From Methyloceanibacter sp. (GTDB lineage: Bacteria; Pseudomonadota; Alphaproteobacteria; Rhizobiales; Methyloligellaceae), in the NCBI GenBank assembly GCA_022865725.1, contig JALHTP010000371.1, positions 1 to 10,567 on the forward strand: 10,567 bases of DNA, given 5' to 3'. Of the stretch, positions 1 to 6,137 are shown one piece after another; positions within the stretch are counted from its first letter, which is position 1, and every line of letters begins with the position of its first letter. Below the pieces are notes generated by a model, which was not told where the DNA came from, did not search any database, and worked only from the letters and a program-made list of their open reading frames with translations. The position numbers and the translations under genes were made by a program.

Positions 1-461
1 GGCGAGGTGACGACGCCGACGATGCGCGGCAGATAAGGCAGCTTCTTCTTGCGCGCCTCGTCGAACAGGCCTTCGGCGGCGAGCATCTTCTTCCGCTGCT
101 CGAGCAGCGCCATCAGCGCGCCGATGCCGGCGGGCTCGAGCTCGTCGATGACGATCTGATAGGTGGACTTGCCGGGATAGGTGGTGACGCGGCCGCGCAC
201 CACGACTTCGAGCCCCGCTTCCGGCTTGAATTTGAGCCGCTGGAAGGTGCCCTTCCAGATCACCGCCTCGATCGTCGCGCCCTCGTCCTTCAGCTTGAAA
301 TAACAGTGGCCGGAGCCGTGCCGGCCCTTGAAGTCGGAAATCTCGCCGCGCAGCCTGACCAGCCCATAGGCCTCCTCCAACGTACGGCGGAGCGCGAAGG
401 CAAGCTCCGAGACGGTATATTCGACGAGATTCGTCGCGCTTGGTGCAGCTAGATCAGCCAT
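1..461 (-). CDS. xseA: Exodeoxyribonuclease VII large subunit (N-terminal part, cut by window edge)
   Basis: This gene encodes the large subunit of exonuclease VII, which with XseB degrades single-stranded DNA to oligonucleotides in repair and recombination. Only the first 153 residues are in the window; the gene continues beyond base 1. The visible part is the N-terminal OB-fold that binds single-stranded DNA. It shows YTVSELAFALRRTLE (residues 15-29), the family block VRLRGEISDFKGRHGSGHCYF and AVIWKGTFQRLKFKPEAG, and then the start of the catalytic domain, LPYLPRIVGVVTSP (about 140-153). The start is the ATG at 461-459; no strong ribosome binding site precedes it. The gene is divergent from purD with 64 nt between the start codons, so the two promoters must be packed into this short gap. 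The family call is secure; the exact start is slightly less so. Confidence 0.93.
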   Translation of the reverse strand, partial: MADLAAPSATNLVEYTVSELAFALRRTLEEAYGLVRLRGEISDFKGRHGSGHCYFKLKDEGATIEAVIWKGTFQRLKFKPEAGLEVVVRGRVTTYPGKSTYQIVIDELEPAGIGALMALLEQRKKMLAAEGLFDEARKKKLPYLPRIVGVVTS

Positions 462-525
462 TGGCGTCCATCAAGCTCATGCAATACAAGCTCGACATGC
501 GCGCCACAAGACGGAGCTTGGCAGG

Positions 526-1806
526 ATGAACGTGCTGCTGATCGGAGGCGGAGGCCGCGAGCACGCGCTGGCGTGGAAGCTCGCGCAAAGCCCCCTGCTC
601 GGCCGGCTCTATTGCGTGCCGGGGAATGCCGGGATCGAGGAAATCGCGCAATGCGTGGCCCTCGATGTGGCGGACCATGCAGCGATCATCCGCTTCTGCA
701 AGGAGAACCTCATCGGGCTCGTGGTGATCGGGCCCGAGGCGCCGCTCGTGGCAGGGCTCGCCGACGATCTCGAAGCGGCTTCCATCAAAGCGTTCGGGCC
801 GTCGCGGCACGCAGCCCAGCTCGAAGGCTCGAAAGGCTTCACCAAGGATCTCTGCGCCGAATACGGCATCCCGACCGCCGCCTATCGCCGCTTCGCCGAC
901 GCCTCGGCCGCCAAGGCCTATGTGGCGACGCAGAGCCTGCCGATCGTCGTCAAGGCCGACGGGCTCGCCGCAGGCAAAGGCGTGGTCATCGCGCAGACGC
1001 GCGACGAAGCGTATCAAGCGATCGATGAGTGCTTCGGAGGCGCGTTCGGCGCGGCTGAGGCAGAACTCGTCATCGAGGAATTCCTCGACGGCGAGGAGGC
1101 GAGCTTCTTCGCGCTGGTCGACGGCGAAAACGCTCTGCCGCTTGCCACCGCGCAGGACCACAAACGCGTATTCGACGGCGACAAGGGCCCCAACACTGGC
1201 GGCATGGGCGCCTATTCGCCGGCGGCGATCATGACGCCGGCTCTGTGCGCCCGCGTCATGCAGGAGATCATCGCGCCAACGGTCCGCGCCATGAACGCGC
1301 GCGGCACACCGTTCAAGGGCGTGCTCTATGCCGGGCTGATGATCAAGGACGGGGCGGCGAAGCTTATCGAGTACAACGCGCGGTTCGGCGATCCGGAGAC
1401 GCAAGTGCTGATGCTGCGGCTCAAGTCTGACCTGCTTCCGGCGCTGCTTGCAGTAGCCGAAGGAAAGCTCAGCTCCATTACGCTCGACTGGCACGATGAC
1501 GTGGCGCTGTGCGTGGTGATGGCGGCGAAGGGCTATCCTGGCGCGTATGCGAAAGGCTCGGAGGTCAAGGGGCTTCAGGCTGCGGCCGCCGATCCCAATG
1601 TCGAAATCTTCCATGCCGGCACCAAGCGCGAGAGCGGCCGCATCATCGCCGACGGCGGCCGCGTGCTCGGCGTCACCGCCCGAGGTAACACCATCGCCGA
1701 GGTTAGAAGCCGCGCCTATGCGGCCGTCGACAAGATCGACTGGCCGGGCGGCTTCTGCCGCCGCGACATCGGCTTCCGCGCTGTGGGCCGTCAGGCGAAG
1801 AAGTAG
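526..1806 (+). CDS. purD: Phosphoribosylamine--glycine ligase (GARS)
   Basis: PurD joins glycine to 5-phosphoribosylamine using ATP, giving GAR, the second step of de novo purine synthesis in the cytoplasm. The 426-residue product matches the usual length of about 425-430. The N-terminal domain begins with the nucleotide-type loop LLIGGGGREHALAWKLA (4-20). The ATP-grasp domain includes VVKADGLAAGKGVVI (141-155), the signature GPNTGGMGAYSP (221-232) and the metal-binding segment EYNARFGDPETQVLM (282-296). The C-terminal domain closes with DWPGGFCRRDIGFRAVGR. The ATG at 526 puts MNVLLIGGGG at the right position, and GGAG at 513-516 lies 9 nt upstream. The gene is divergent from xseA and is followed by a repeat-bearing gap. 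All expected motifs are intact, so it should be functional. Confidence 0.97.
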   Translation: MNVLLIGGGGREHALAWKLAQSPLLGRLYCVPGNAGIEEIAQCVALDVADHAAIIRFCKENLIGLVVIGPEAPLVAGLADDLEAASIKAFGPSRHAAQLEGSKGFTKDLCAEYGIPTAAYRRFADASAAKAYVATQSLPIVVKADGLAAGKGVVIAQTRDEAYQAIDECFGGAFGAAEAELVIEEFLDGEEASFFALVDGENALPLATAQDHKRVFDGDKGPNTGGMGAYSPAAIMTPALCARVMQEIIAPTVRAMNARGTPFKGVLYAGLMIKDGAAKLIEYNARFGDPETQVLMLRLKSDLLPALLAVAEGKLSSITLDWHDDVALCVVMAAKGYPGAYAKGSEVKGLQAAAADPNVEIFHAGTKRESGRIIADGGRVLGVTARGNTIAEVRSRAYAAVDKIDWPGGFCRRDIGFRAVGRQAKK

Positions 1807-1831
1807 AATCGCCCCGGCTCGCCAAGGACAG

Positions 1832-1911
1832 CGTCATACCGGCGAAAGCCGGTATCCAGAAGATAAACTCCGTGCCGGTTTCTCTGCATTCTGGCTTTCG
1901 CCGGAATGACG
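1832..1911. repeat. Imperfect inverted repeat of the 'ccggcgaaagccgg' type
   Basis: Two 29-nt arms (1832-1860 and 1883-1911) match as an inverted repeat at 25 of 29 positions around a 22-nt loop. Both arms begin with cgtcat followed by ccggcgaaagcc, and the outer end is a 'gtcat...atgac' pair. Short palindromes with this core are widespread intergenic repeats in proteobacteria. It lies 25 nt after the purD stop. As RNA it would form a long hairpin behind purD and could stabilise or end the transcript, but no T-run follows it. Confidence 0.8.
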
Positions 1912-1929
1912 CCTTGGGGCCGGTGGCAC

Positions 1930-1966
1930 GGCTTCATCCCTCCCCTTGATGGGGAGGGATGAAGCC
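1930..1966. repeat. Perfect 16-bp palindromic hairpin
   Basis: The arms 1930-1945 and 1951-1966 are exact reverse complements (16 bp) around the 5-nt loop ttgat. The core tccctcccc/ggggaggga is the same kind of C-run/G-run stem found at both ends of the large element inside ileS (8095-8228). It lies between purD and the HAD gene and is probably a repeat-family member. It may also slow or end transcription, but no T-run follows, so I do not call it a terminator. Confidence 0.8.
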
Positions 1967-1989
1967 AGAGGCGGCGCAGCGATTTCCAA

Positions 1990-2008
1990 CTCTCCCACAA
2001 GGGGCGAG
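1990..2008. repeat. Second short C-run/G-run hairpin, probably part of the same repeat
   Basis: A 7-bp stem with one mismatch (1990-1996 against 2002-2008, loop acaag) has the form ctctccc...gggcgag. It lies 23 nt after the perfect hairpin at 1930-1966. The pair resembles the two end hairpins of the large palindromic element inside ileS, so this may be a shortened or decayed copy of the same family. The resemblance is judged by eye. Confidence 0.45.
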
Positions 2009-2063
2009 CGGAGCTGACCGGCATTCCCAAGCGGCGAAAATTGCCGGAACGGCCCGGCGGCGC

Positions 2064-2092
2064 TTGACCCACTTTGTTTGAGCCTCTAACCG
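2064..2092 (+). promoter_or_regulatory. Possible promoter for a leaderless HAD transcript
   Basis: TTGACC at 2064-2069 matches the -35 consensus TTGACA at five of six bases. It is followed after exactly 17 nt by TAACCG (2087-2092), a poor -10. If this promoter is used, transcription would start at about 2099, which is the A of the HAD start codon. No ribosome binding site is visible before that codon, which fits a leaderless mRNA. The weak -10 keeps confidence low. Confidence 0.3.
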
Positions 2093-2098
2093 AACGCC

Positions 2099-2986
2099 AT
2101 GATCCTCGCCGCTCCCGAAATTCCCGTGCTCCACTCCATCGCGGAGCTGGGCTCGCGCTATGCCGCCTGGCTCGTCGATATCTGGGGCGTGATGCATAAC
2201 GGCCATCGCACCTTCCCGCGCGCCGTCGCCGCCACACGCAACTTTCGCAAACGCGGCGGCGTCGTCGTGCTCTTGTCCAATTCGCCGCGGCCCAGCCCCT
2301 CCGTGCAAGAGCAGCTCCGTCGTATCGGGGTTCCGGACGACGCCTATGACGCGACCGTCACCTCCGGCGACCTGACCCGCCACGAGCTCGCCAAGCATGA
2401 CGGCGCGACGGTCTTCCATCTCGGGCCCGAGCGCGACCTCCCCATCTTTCAGGGTCTCGCGGTGAAGCGCGGAGGACAAGAGGAGGCCGAGTTCGTGGTC
2501 TGCTCGGGCCTGTTCGACGACGATACGGAGACGCCGGACGATTATGCCGGACTGCTCGCCGCGCTTGCCGCGCGCGAGCTTCCCATGATCTGCGCCAATC
2601 CCGATCATCTGGTCGAGCGGGGCGATCGGCTCGTCTGGTGCGCCGGCGCGCTCGCGGCGCTGTACGAGAAGCAGGGCGGCCGCGTCCTCTATGCCGGCAA
2701 GCCATACGCGCCGATCTATCTGCTCGCGCTCGAGACCGTCGACCTGCTGGCGAAACGTGAGGTGCCGCGGAGCGATATCCTTGCCATCGGCGACGGCGTC
2801 AATACCGACATTGCCGGCGCGGCAGGCCTCGGCATCGGCTCCGTGTTCGTGGCGAGCGGGCTGCATGTGCCGTCGAACAGCGGCGGCGAGGCGGGTGCCG
2901 GGACGCTCGACGCGCGGCATCTCGCCGAGCTCTTCGCCGAGGCGAAGGGCCGGCCGCTTGCGGCGATGCGGGCGCTGGTCTGGTGA
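2099..2986 (+). CDS. HAD-superfamily class IIA hydrolase, TIGR01459-like
   Basis: The 295-residue product looks like the alphaproteobacterial TIGR01459 branch of class IIA HAD proteins, relatives of NagD and of phosphoglycolate and pyridoxal-phosphate phosphatases. No precise substrate is established for this branch. Motif I is VDIWGVMHNG (26-35): the nucleophile Asp27 is present, but position +2 is Trp29 instead of the usual Asp. Motif II is LLSNSPRP (58-65), the motif III lysine is in YAGKPYAPIY (Lys201), and motif IV is AIGDGVNTDIAGA (229-241) with Asp232 and Asp237. The cap domain lies between motifs II and III. The ATG at 2099 has no visible ribosome binding site. The stop is only 3 nt from the convergent cheZ stop. 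The family call is firm; the reaction is unknown. Confidence 0.88.
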   Translation: MILAAPEIPVLHSIAELGSRYAAWLVDIWGVMHNGHRTFPRAVAATRNFRKRGGVVVLLSNSPRPSPSVQEQLRRIGVPDDAYDATVTSGDLTRHELAKHDGATVFHLGPERDLPIFQGLAVKRGGQEEAEFVVCSGLFDDDTETPDDYAGLLAALAARELPMICANPDHLVERGDRLVWCAGALAALYEKQGGRVLYAGKPYAPIYLLALETVDLLAKREVPRSDILAIGDGVNTDIAGAAGLGIGSVFVASGLHVPSNSGGEAGAGTLDARHLAELFAEAKGRPLAAMRALVW

Positions 2987-2989
2987 GGG

Positions 2990-3460
2990 CTAGTTGTCGC
3001 GGAACAGCGCGTCGATGCCGTCCTGGTCCTCGCTTGCGCCGGGCAGGCCCGGTCCGTCGAGGGTGAGCCGCGCTTTCTTGCGCTCCGCCGGCCGCAGAGC
3101 GGCCTTCCTGCCCTTGCCGGCCGACTGCATGTGGGTGGCGATCACCCGGTCGAGCGACTCGGTGATCTTGGTGACGCGCTGGCCGACAAGGTCGTGGAAG
3201 CCGCATGCCGTCATGATCGCGAGAATGGCCTCTTCCGCCTTCTTCGCCTCCTCTTTGTCGGCGAAGGCGAGCAGGCCCTCGGCCGAATCGAGGATGCGTC
3301 CGGCGGCGTCTTCCGCGGTCGAGCGGATGGCGGCGAGCTCGCGCAAAGTATTGACGAGCACGGTGATCTCCTCGGAGACCGAGCGGCCGTTATCGTGTTG
3401 CTTAGCTGACGCGCTCCCGCTTAGGCCGCGCCGTGCGGAAAGTTTCCCGCGCCCTGGCAT
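2990..3460 (-). CDS. cheZ: CheZ-type CheY-P phosphatase (short form)
   Basis: CheZ speeds loss of the phosphate from phospho-CheY and so ends the chemotaxis signal. The 156-residue product carries the catalytic helix CGFHDLVGQRVTKI (86-99). Asp90 and Gln94 match Asp143 and Gln147 of E. coli CheZ, where the Gln is inserted into the CheY active site. The acidic C-terminal tail DGIDALF (147-153) matches the CheY-docking peptide at the end of E. coli CheZ. A long helical region (about 27-112) would form the hairpin of the dimer. It is much shorter than E. coli CheZ (214 residues). I chose the ATG at 3460, preceded by GGGGA 4 nt upstream and 28 nt after the cheY stop. A TTG at 3499 would overlap cheY by 11 nt and has no ribosome binding site. 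It lies directly downstream of cheY, as partners would. Confidence 0.85.
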   Translation of the reverse strand: MPGRGKLSARRGLSGSASAKQHDNGRSVSEEITVLVNTLRELAAIRSTAEDAAGRILDSAEGLLAFADKEEAKKAEEAILAIMTACGFHDLVGQRVTKITESLDRVIATHMQSAGKGRKAALRPAERKKARLTLDGPGLPGASEDQDGIDALFRDN

Positions 3461-3464
3461 GATA

Positions 3465-3474
3465 TCCCCACCCC
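3465..3474 (-). promoter_or_regulatory. Ribosome binding site for cheZ
   Basis: Read on the minus strand this is GGGGTGGGGA, ending 4 nt before the ATG at 3460. It supports that ATG over the upstream in-frame TTG at 3499. It is purine-rich but not a canonical AGGAGG, and the spacing is short. Confidence 0.45.
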
Positions 3475-3488
3475 ATTTTGCGATGTTG

Positions 3489-3872
3489 CTATTCGCCAAA
3501 GATGGCGTCGATCTTCGACTTGAGCGTCGCCGCGTTGAACGGCTTGACGATGTAATTGTTCACCCCGGCCTTCTTCGCCGCGATCACGTTCTCGGTCTTC
3601 GATTCGGCGGTGACCATGATGAAGGGCGTGCGCGACAGCCGGCCGTCGGCGCGCACTTCGCGCAACAGTTCGTAGCCGGTCATCGGCTCCATGTTCCAAT
3701 CGGAGATGATGAGCCCATAGTCCTTCTGCCGCATCATGTTGAGGGCCGCGGTCCCGTCGCCTACCTCATCCACATTGGCGAAGCCGAGCTGCTTCAAGAG
3801 ATTGCGGATGATCCTGATCATCGTCTTGTAATCGTCGACGATCAGAACCGGCATGCTATGATTGACAGCCAT
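3489..3872 (-). CDS. cheY: CheY-like single-domain response regulator
   Basis: The 127-residue product is a stand-alone receiver domain with no output domain. When phosphorylated by a histidine kinase (CheA in chemotaxis) it would bind the flagellar motor or another target. The receiver residues are present: acidic pair Asp13-Asp14, phosphoacceptor Asp58 in SDWNMEPMTG (57-66, almost the E. coli CheY sequence), Thr88 in VTAES, Tyr107, and Lys110 in VKPF. The ATG at 3872 has a near-perfect ribosome binding site GGAGGAG just upstream. The frame stays open upstream to 4064, but that part has no domain features and carries the tandem repeat, so I exclude it. cheZ follows after 28 nt, so the two are probably co-transcribed. 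No CheA or receptor gene is in the window. Confidence 0.93.
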   Translation of the reverse strand: MAVNHSMPVLIVDDYKTMIRIIRNLLKQLGFANVDEVGDGTAALNMMRQKDYGLIISDWNMEPMTGYELLREVRADGRLSRTPFIMVTAESKTENVIAAKKAGVNNYIVKPFNAATLKSKIDAIFGE

Positions 3873-3875
3873 TGT

Positions 3876-3882
3876 CTCCTCC
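3876..3882 (-). promoter_or_regulatory. Strong ribosome binding site for cheY
   Basis: The minus strand reads GGAGGAG, then ACA, then the ATG at 3872. It fixes the start after a frame that stays open far upstream. A GAATC site, which fits the GANTC target of the CcrM methylase, overlaps the next bases (3883-3887). Confidence 0.75.
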
Positions 3883-3929
3883 GAATCCTCACGGGGCCCA
3901 GTCTTCTGTTTGGCGTTGCGTGAGGCTTC

Positions 3930-3965
3930 CAACCAGCCTAGGCGCTTCAACCAGCATAGGCGCTT
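3930..3965. repeat. 18-bp tandem repeat, two copies, upstream of cheY
   Basis: Copies 3930-3947 and 3948-3965 are adjacent and match at 17 of 18 bases (caaccagc-c/a-taggcgctt). They lie 58-93 nt upstream of the cheY start in the divergent spacer shared with the MaoC gene. The 18-nt period is not far from two helical turns, so a DNA-binding protein could contact both copies on one face. That role is inference. Confidence 0.8.
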
Positions 3966-4069
3966 GAGGCCTGTCCTCGGGCGGAGCTCAAGGATTGGCC
4001 GTGAACGGATGGTTAAGCCCAATCGGCTCAACGGATTTTCGTCCTTCGGAAGGCGCCTCTCCACTGATA

Positions 4070-4098
4070 TTGCAGTGCAGCAACGCCTTCGCTATTTT
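4070..4098 (+). promoter_or_regulatory. Possible promoter for the MaoC gene and ribF
   Basis: TTGCAG (4070-4075) and TATTTT (4093-4098) are separated by exactly 17 nt. The boxes match the sigma-70-type consensus at 3 and 4 of 6 bases. A start near 4105 would leave a leader of about 25 nt containing AGGGA (4119-4123) 7 nt before the ATG at 4131. The position suits a promoter for the two-gene unit that starts there. Confidence 0.4.
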
Positions 4099-4130
4099 GC
4101 GCTAATAACCTACGGAGCAGGGAAAATCAC

Positions 4131-4589
4131 ATGACGAGCAATGGGACAGGCGGCGTTCTAAGCCACGGCTACTATTTCGAGGATCTTTCCCTCGGCATGG
4201 AGGCCAGCTACGCCAAGAAAATCACCAATGAGGACGTTCTCGCCTTCGCCGGTCTGTCCGGAGACGTCAACCCGGTGCATCTCTCCGACGATTTCGCGGC
4301 CGGGACCATCTTCAAGAAGCGCATCGCTCACGGTTTCCTCACCGGGAGCCTGTTCTCCACCGTGCTCGGCACCAAGCTGCCCGGGCCTGGCTGCATCTAT
4401 CTCTCGCAGAGCATGAAATTCCGGGCCCCCGTCTATATCGGCGACGAGGTGATCGCCACGCTGAAAATCACCGGCCTCGATGCGGAGAAGGGCCGCGCGA
4501 CGCTTGCTTGCGACTGCGCCGTCAACGGCAAGACCGTGCTTGAGGGCGAAGCGGTTATGATGGTCGCTCGCCGGGCCCCGCGCCAATAA
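4131..4589 (+). CDS. MaoC-like (R)-specific enoyl-CoA hydratase
   Basis: The 152-residue product is a single hot-dog domain of the MaoC/PhaJ kind. Members add water to trans-2-enoyl-CoA to give (R)-3-hydroxyacyl-CoA, linking fatty-acid oxidation to polyhydroxyalkanoate synthesis or to other CoA-thioester pathways. The hydratase-2 motif is LSGDVNPVHLS (42-52), with catalytic Asp45 and His50 in the same D-x4-H spacing as PhaJ. Then follow AHGFLTGSLFSTVLG (in the central helix region) and a strand ending in VMMVARR. The length suits a stand-alone PhaJ-like enzyme. AGGGA lies 7 nt before the ATG. ribF starts 23 nt after the stop, so the two are probably co-transcribed although they have no obvious shared pathway. 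The exact chain-length preference cannot be read from sequence. Confidence 0.87.
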   Translation: MTSNGTGGVLSHGYYFEDLSLGMEASYAKKITNEDVLAFAGLSGDVNPVHLSDDFAAGTIFKKRIAHGFLTGSLFSTVLGTKLPGPGCIYLSQSMKFRAPVYIGDEVIATLKITGLDAEKGRATLACDCAVNGKTVLEGEAVMMVARRAPRQ

Positions 4590-4612
4590 AGCGAGAGCGA
4601 AGGCTTCCCGAG

Positions 4613-5605
4613 ATGGACATAGTCCGCTTCTGGCGGGACGTGCCGGCCGAGCTCAGAGGCGCGGTGCTCGCCATCGGCAATTTCGACGGCGTCCATCGCG
4701 GCCATCAGGAGGTGCTGCGCGCGGCGATCGCTATTGCCAAGAAGGAAGGACGCCACTCAGGCGCCGTGGTGTTCGAGCCGCACCCAAGGGAGTTCTTCAC
4801 GCCTGCGACGCCCTTCTTCCGGCTGACGCCGCTTCCTTTGAAGCTCGAGCTGCTCGACGCTCTCGGTCTCGATCAGACCTTTGTCATCGAGTTCGACCAG
4901 GCGCTGGCCTCGTTGAGCGCCGAGACCTTCGCCACCGAGGTCGTGGCCAAGGGGCTCGGCGCGAGCCATGTGGTGGTTGGCCATGACTTCTCCTATGGCA
5001 AGGGACGCACCGGCACGACCGGCGAGCTTACAGCGCTTGGGCGCGTGCTCGGCTTCGGCGTCGATGTGGTTGCGCCGGTCGGAGCGGGCGGTGCGACATT
5101 CTCCTCGAGCCGCATCCGCGAGCATCTCCGCGAGGGAGAGACGCGGGAGGCGGCGGACCAGCTCGGTTATTGGTGGCGGGTGCGCGGGCGCGTCGGCGAG
5201 GGCGCGGGACGCGGCACAGGCCTCGGCTTCCCCACGCTCAATCTGCCGCTCGATCCAGGACAGGATGTGCGCCACGGCATCTATGCCATGCGCGTCGACC
5301 ATGAGGGGCGCCGCTACGATGCTGCGGGCTATGTCGGCGCGCGCCCGACCTTCGGCGAGAACGAGCCGGTGCTCGAGGCCTATCTCCTCGATTTCGCCGG
5401 CGATCTATACGGGGCGGAGGTCGAGGTCGAGTTCATCGCCTTTCTCCGCCCCGACCAGATTTTCGCCACGCCAGAGGCGCTTGCCGAGCAGATGCGCCGG
5501 GATTGCGACGCGGCGCGCGCGGTCTTGGCAAAAATCGATGCCGACGATCCCATGCGCCGCTTTCCGCTCGCTTGCGCGCTCGCCAAGCCGGCCGCGGTCA
5601 TTTGA
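4613..5605 (+). CDS. ribF: Bifunctional riboflavin kinase / FAD synthetase
   Basis: RibF phosphorylates riboflavin to FMN and then adenylylates FMN to FAD, both with ATP. The 330-residue product has the usual two parts. The N-terminal nucleotidyltransferase-like FAD synthetase domain shows AIGNFDGVHRGHQEVL (20-35), VVFEPHPREFF (52-62), VVGHDFSYGKGRTG (121-134) and FSSSRIREHL (163-172). The C-terminal flavokinase domain shows GTGLGFPTLNL (201-211), YVGARPTFGEN (240-250) and EVEFIAFLRPDQ (271-282). It starts 23 nt after the MaoC stop, with AAGG about 9 nt upstream. Next to ileS and lspA this is a common proteobacterial neighbourhood, here interrupted by one minus-strand gene. Its stop overlaps the end of that convergent gene by 8 nt. 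Confidence 0.95.
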   Translation: MDIVRFWRDVPAELRGAVLAIGNFDGVHRGHQEVLRAAIAIAKKEGRHSGAVVFEPHPREFFTPATPFFRLTPLPLKLELLDALGLDQTFVIEFDQALASLSAETFATEVVAKGLGASHVVVGHDFSYGKGRTGTTGELTALGRVLGFGVDVVAPVGAGGATFSSSRIREHLREGETREAADQLGYWWRVRGRVGEGAGRGTGLGFPTLNLPLDPGQDVRHGIYAMRVDHEGRRYDAAGYVGARPTFGENEPVLEAYLLDFAGDLYGAEVEVEFIAFLRPDQIFATPEALAEQMRRDCDAARAVLAKIDADDPMRRFPLACALAKPAAVI

Positions 5606-6137
5606 TCTCAAAAGGCAGATCCGTGCTTGAGGACTTGCCGCTATTGGCGTCGTGGATGGTCAGGCCGAGAATGTAGGAGCCTGGCGCCGCGCCCGTAACG
5701 TCGAGCTTGATGTGGCTCATATAGTCGATGGGCGGCTCGCGCGCCTGGAGCGAGAATTCCCCGAAACCCTTCTGGCCCGCCAGCACCTTTCCGTCCGGCG
5801 TCCTGATCTCGAAATCGACCACGAGCTTGGAGGAGAACTCATCCCCGTCCTGCTTCCACACCACGCCGATCGGCTCGGTATAGACGATGAGCGGCTCCTC
5901 GGCAGCGAAGGTCGTGTTGTCGCGCGGCTTGTAAGCGGCAAAGCCGTCGGGGATGGCGCTTACGAACAGGATGCGGCGGAAGCCCAAAGGCGCCTTGTTC
6001 AAGGCCTCGGTCACGGCCGCGCGGGCGGTGTTGATGGCCTCGATGGATGGGTCTGTCGCCTCGCCGGACGGCGCGGCGAATGCCGAAAAGGCGGCGAACA
6101 GCCAAAGCCCCAACACGCAAGCTGCAAGACGAATCAT
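5598..6137 (-). CDS. Predicted secreted protein of unknown function
   Basis: I do not recognise a named family. The 179-residue product begins with a clear Sec signal peptide: Arg3, a hydrophobic run LAACVLGLWLFAAFSAF (4-20), and a likely cut after the Ala-rich AFAA. The early Cys7 lies inside the hydrophobic core and is not a lipobox. The mature protein has a short helical stretch (about 32-47) and then a run of predicted beta strands, including EEPLIVYTEPIGVVWKQDG (79-97), VVDFEIRTPDGKVL and GSYILGLTIHDANSG, which suggests an immunoglobulin-like sandwich in the periplasm. GGGAGG lies 8 nt before the ATG at 6137. The gene is divergent from ileS and converges on ribF with an 8-nt overlap. Third-position GC bias supports real coding. 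Confidence 0.75.
   Translation of the reverse strand: MIRLAACVLGLWLFAAFSAFAAPSGEATDPSIEAINTARAAVTEALNKAPLGFRRILFVSAIPDGFAAYKPRDNTTFAAEEPLIVYTEPIGVVWKQDGDEFSSKLVVDFEIRTPDGKVLAGQKGFGEFSLQAREPPIDYMSHIKLDVTGAAPGSYILGLTIHDANSGKSSSTDLPFEIK

Noticed and set aside
481..509. xseA promoter TTGTGG-N17-TATTGC on the minus strand
   Set aside because: The spacing is right, but the -10 matches only 3 of 6 bases and the -35 also poorly, which is not enough for a call.
454..1614. Long minus-strand open frame (386 codons) opposite purD
   Set aside because: It has no recognisable domain and an Arg/His-rich composition typical of the reverse frame of a GC-rich gene. purD on the plus strand has every family motif.
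1930..1966. Rho-independent terminator after purD
   Set aside because: The hairpin is strong, but no T-run follows on either strand, and its sequence matches a repeat type.
1934..2920. Minus-strand open frame (328 codons) opposite the HAD gene
   Set aside because: It runs through the repeat cluster and opposes a gene with intact HAD motifs; it is an antisense artefact of high GC.
3461..3499. TTG start at 3499 for cheZ
   Set aside because: It would overlap cheY by 11 nt without a ribosome binding site, and the added residues show no conserved feature; the ATG at 3460 has a purine-rich site.
2994..3923. Plus-strand open frame (309 codons) across cheZ and cheY
   Set aside because: The minus strand encodes two recognisable proteins with catalytic residues and ribosome binding sites; the plus frame shows nothing.
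4013..4027. CtrA-type site (TTAA-N7-TTAA) near cheY
   Set aside because: Only one TTAA half is present; the second half-site position reads cggc.
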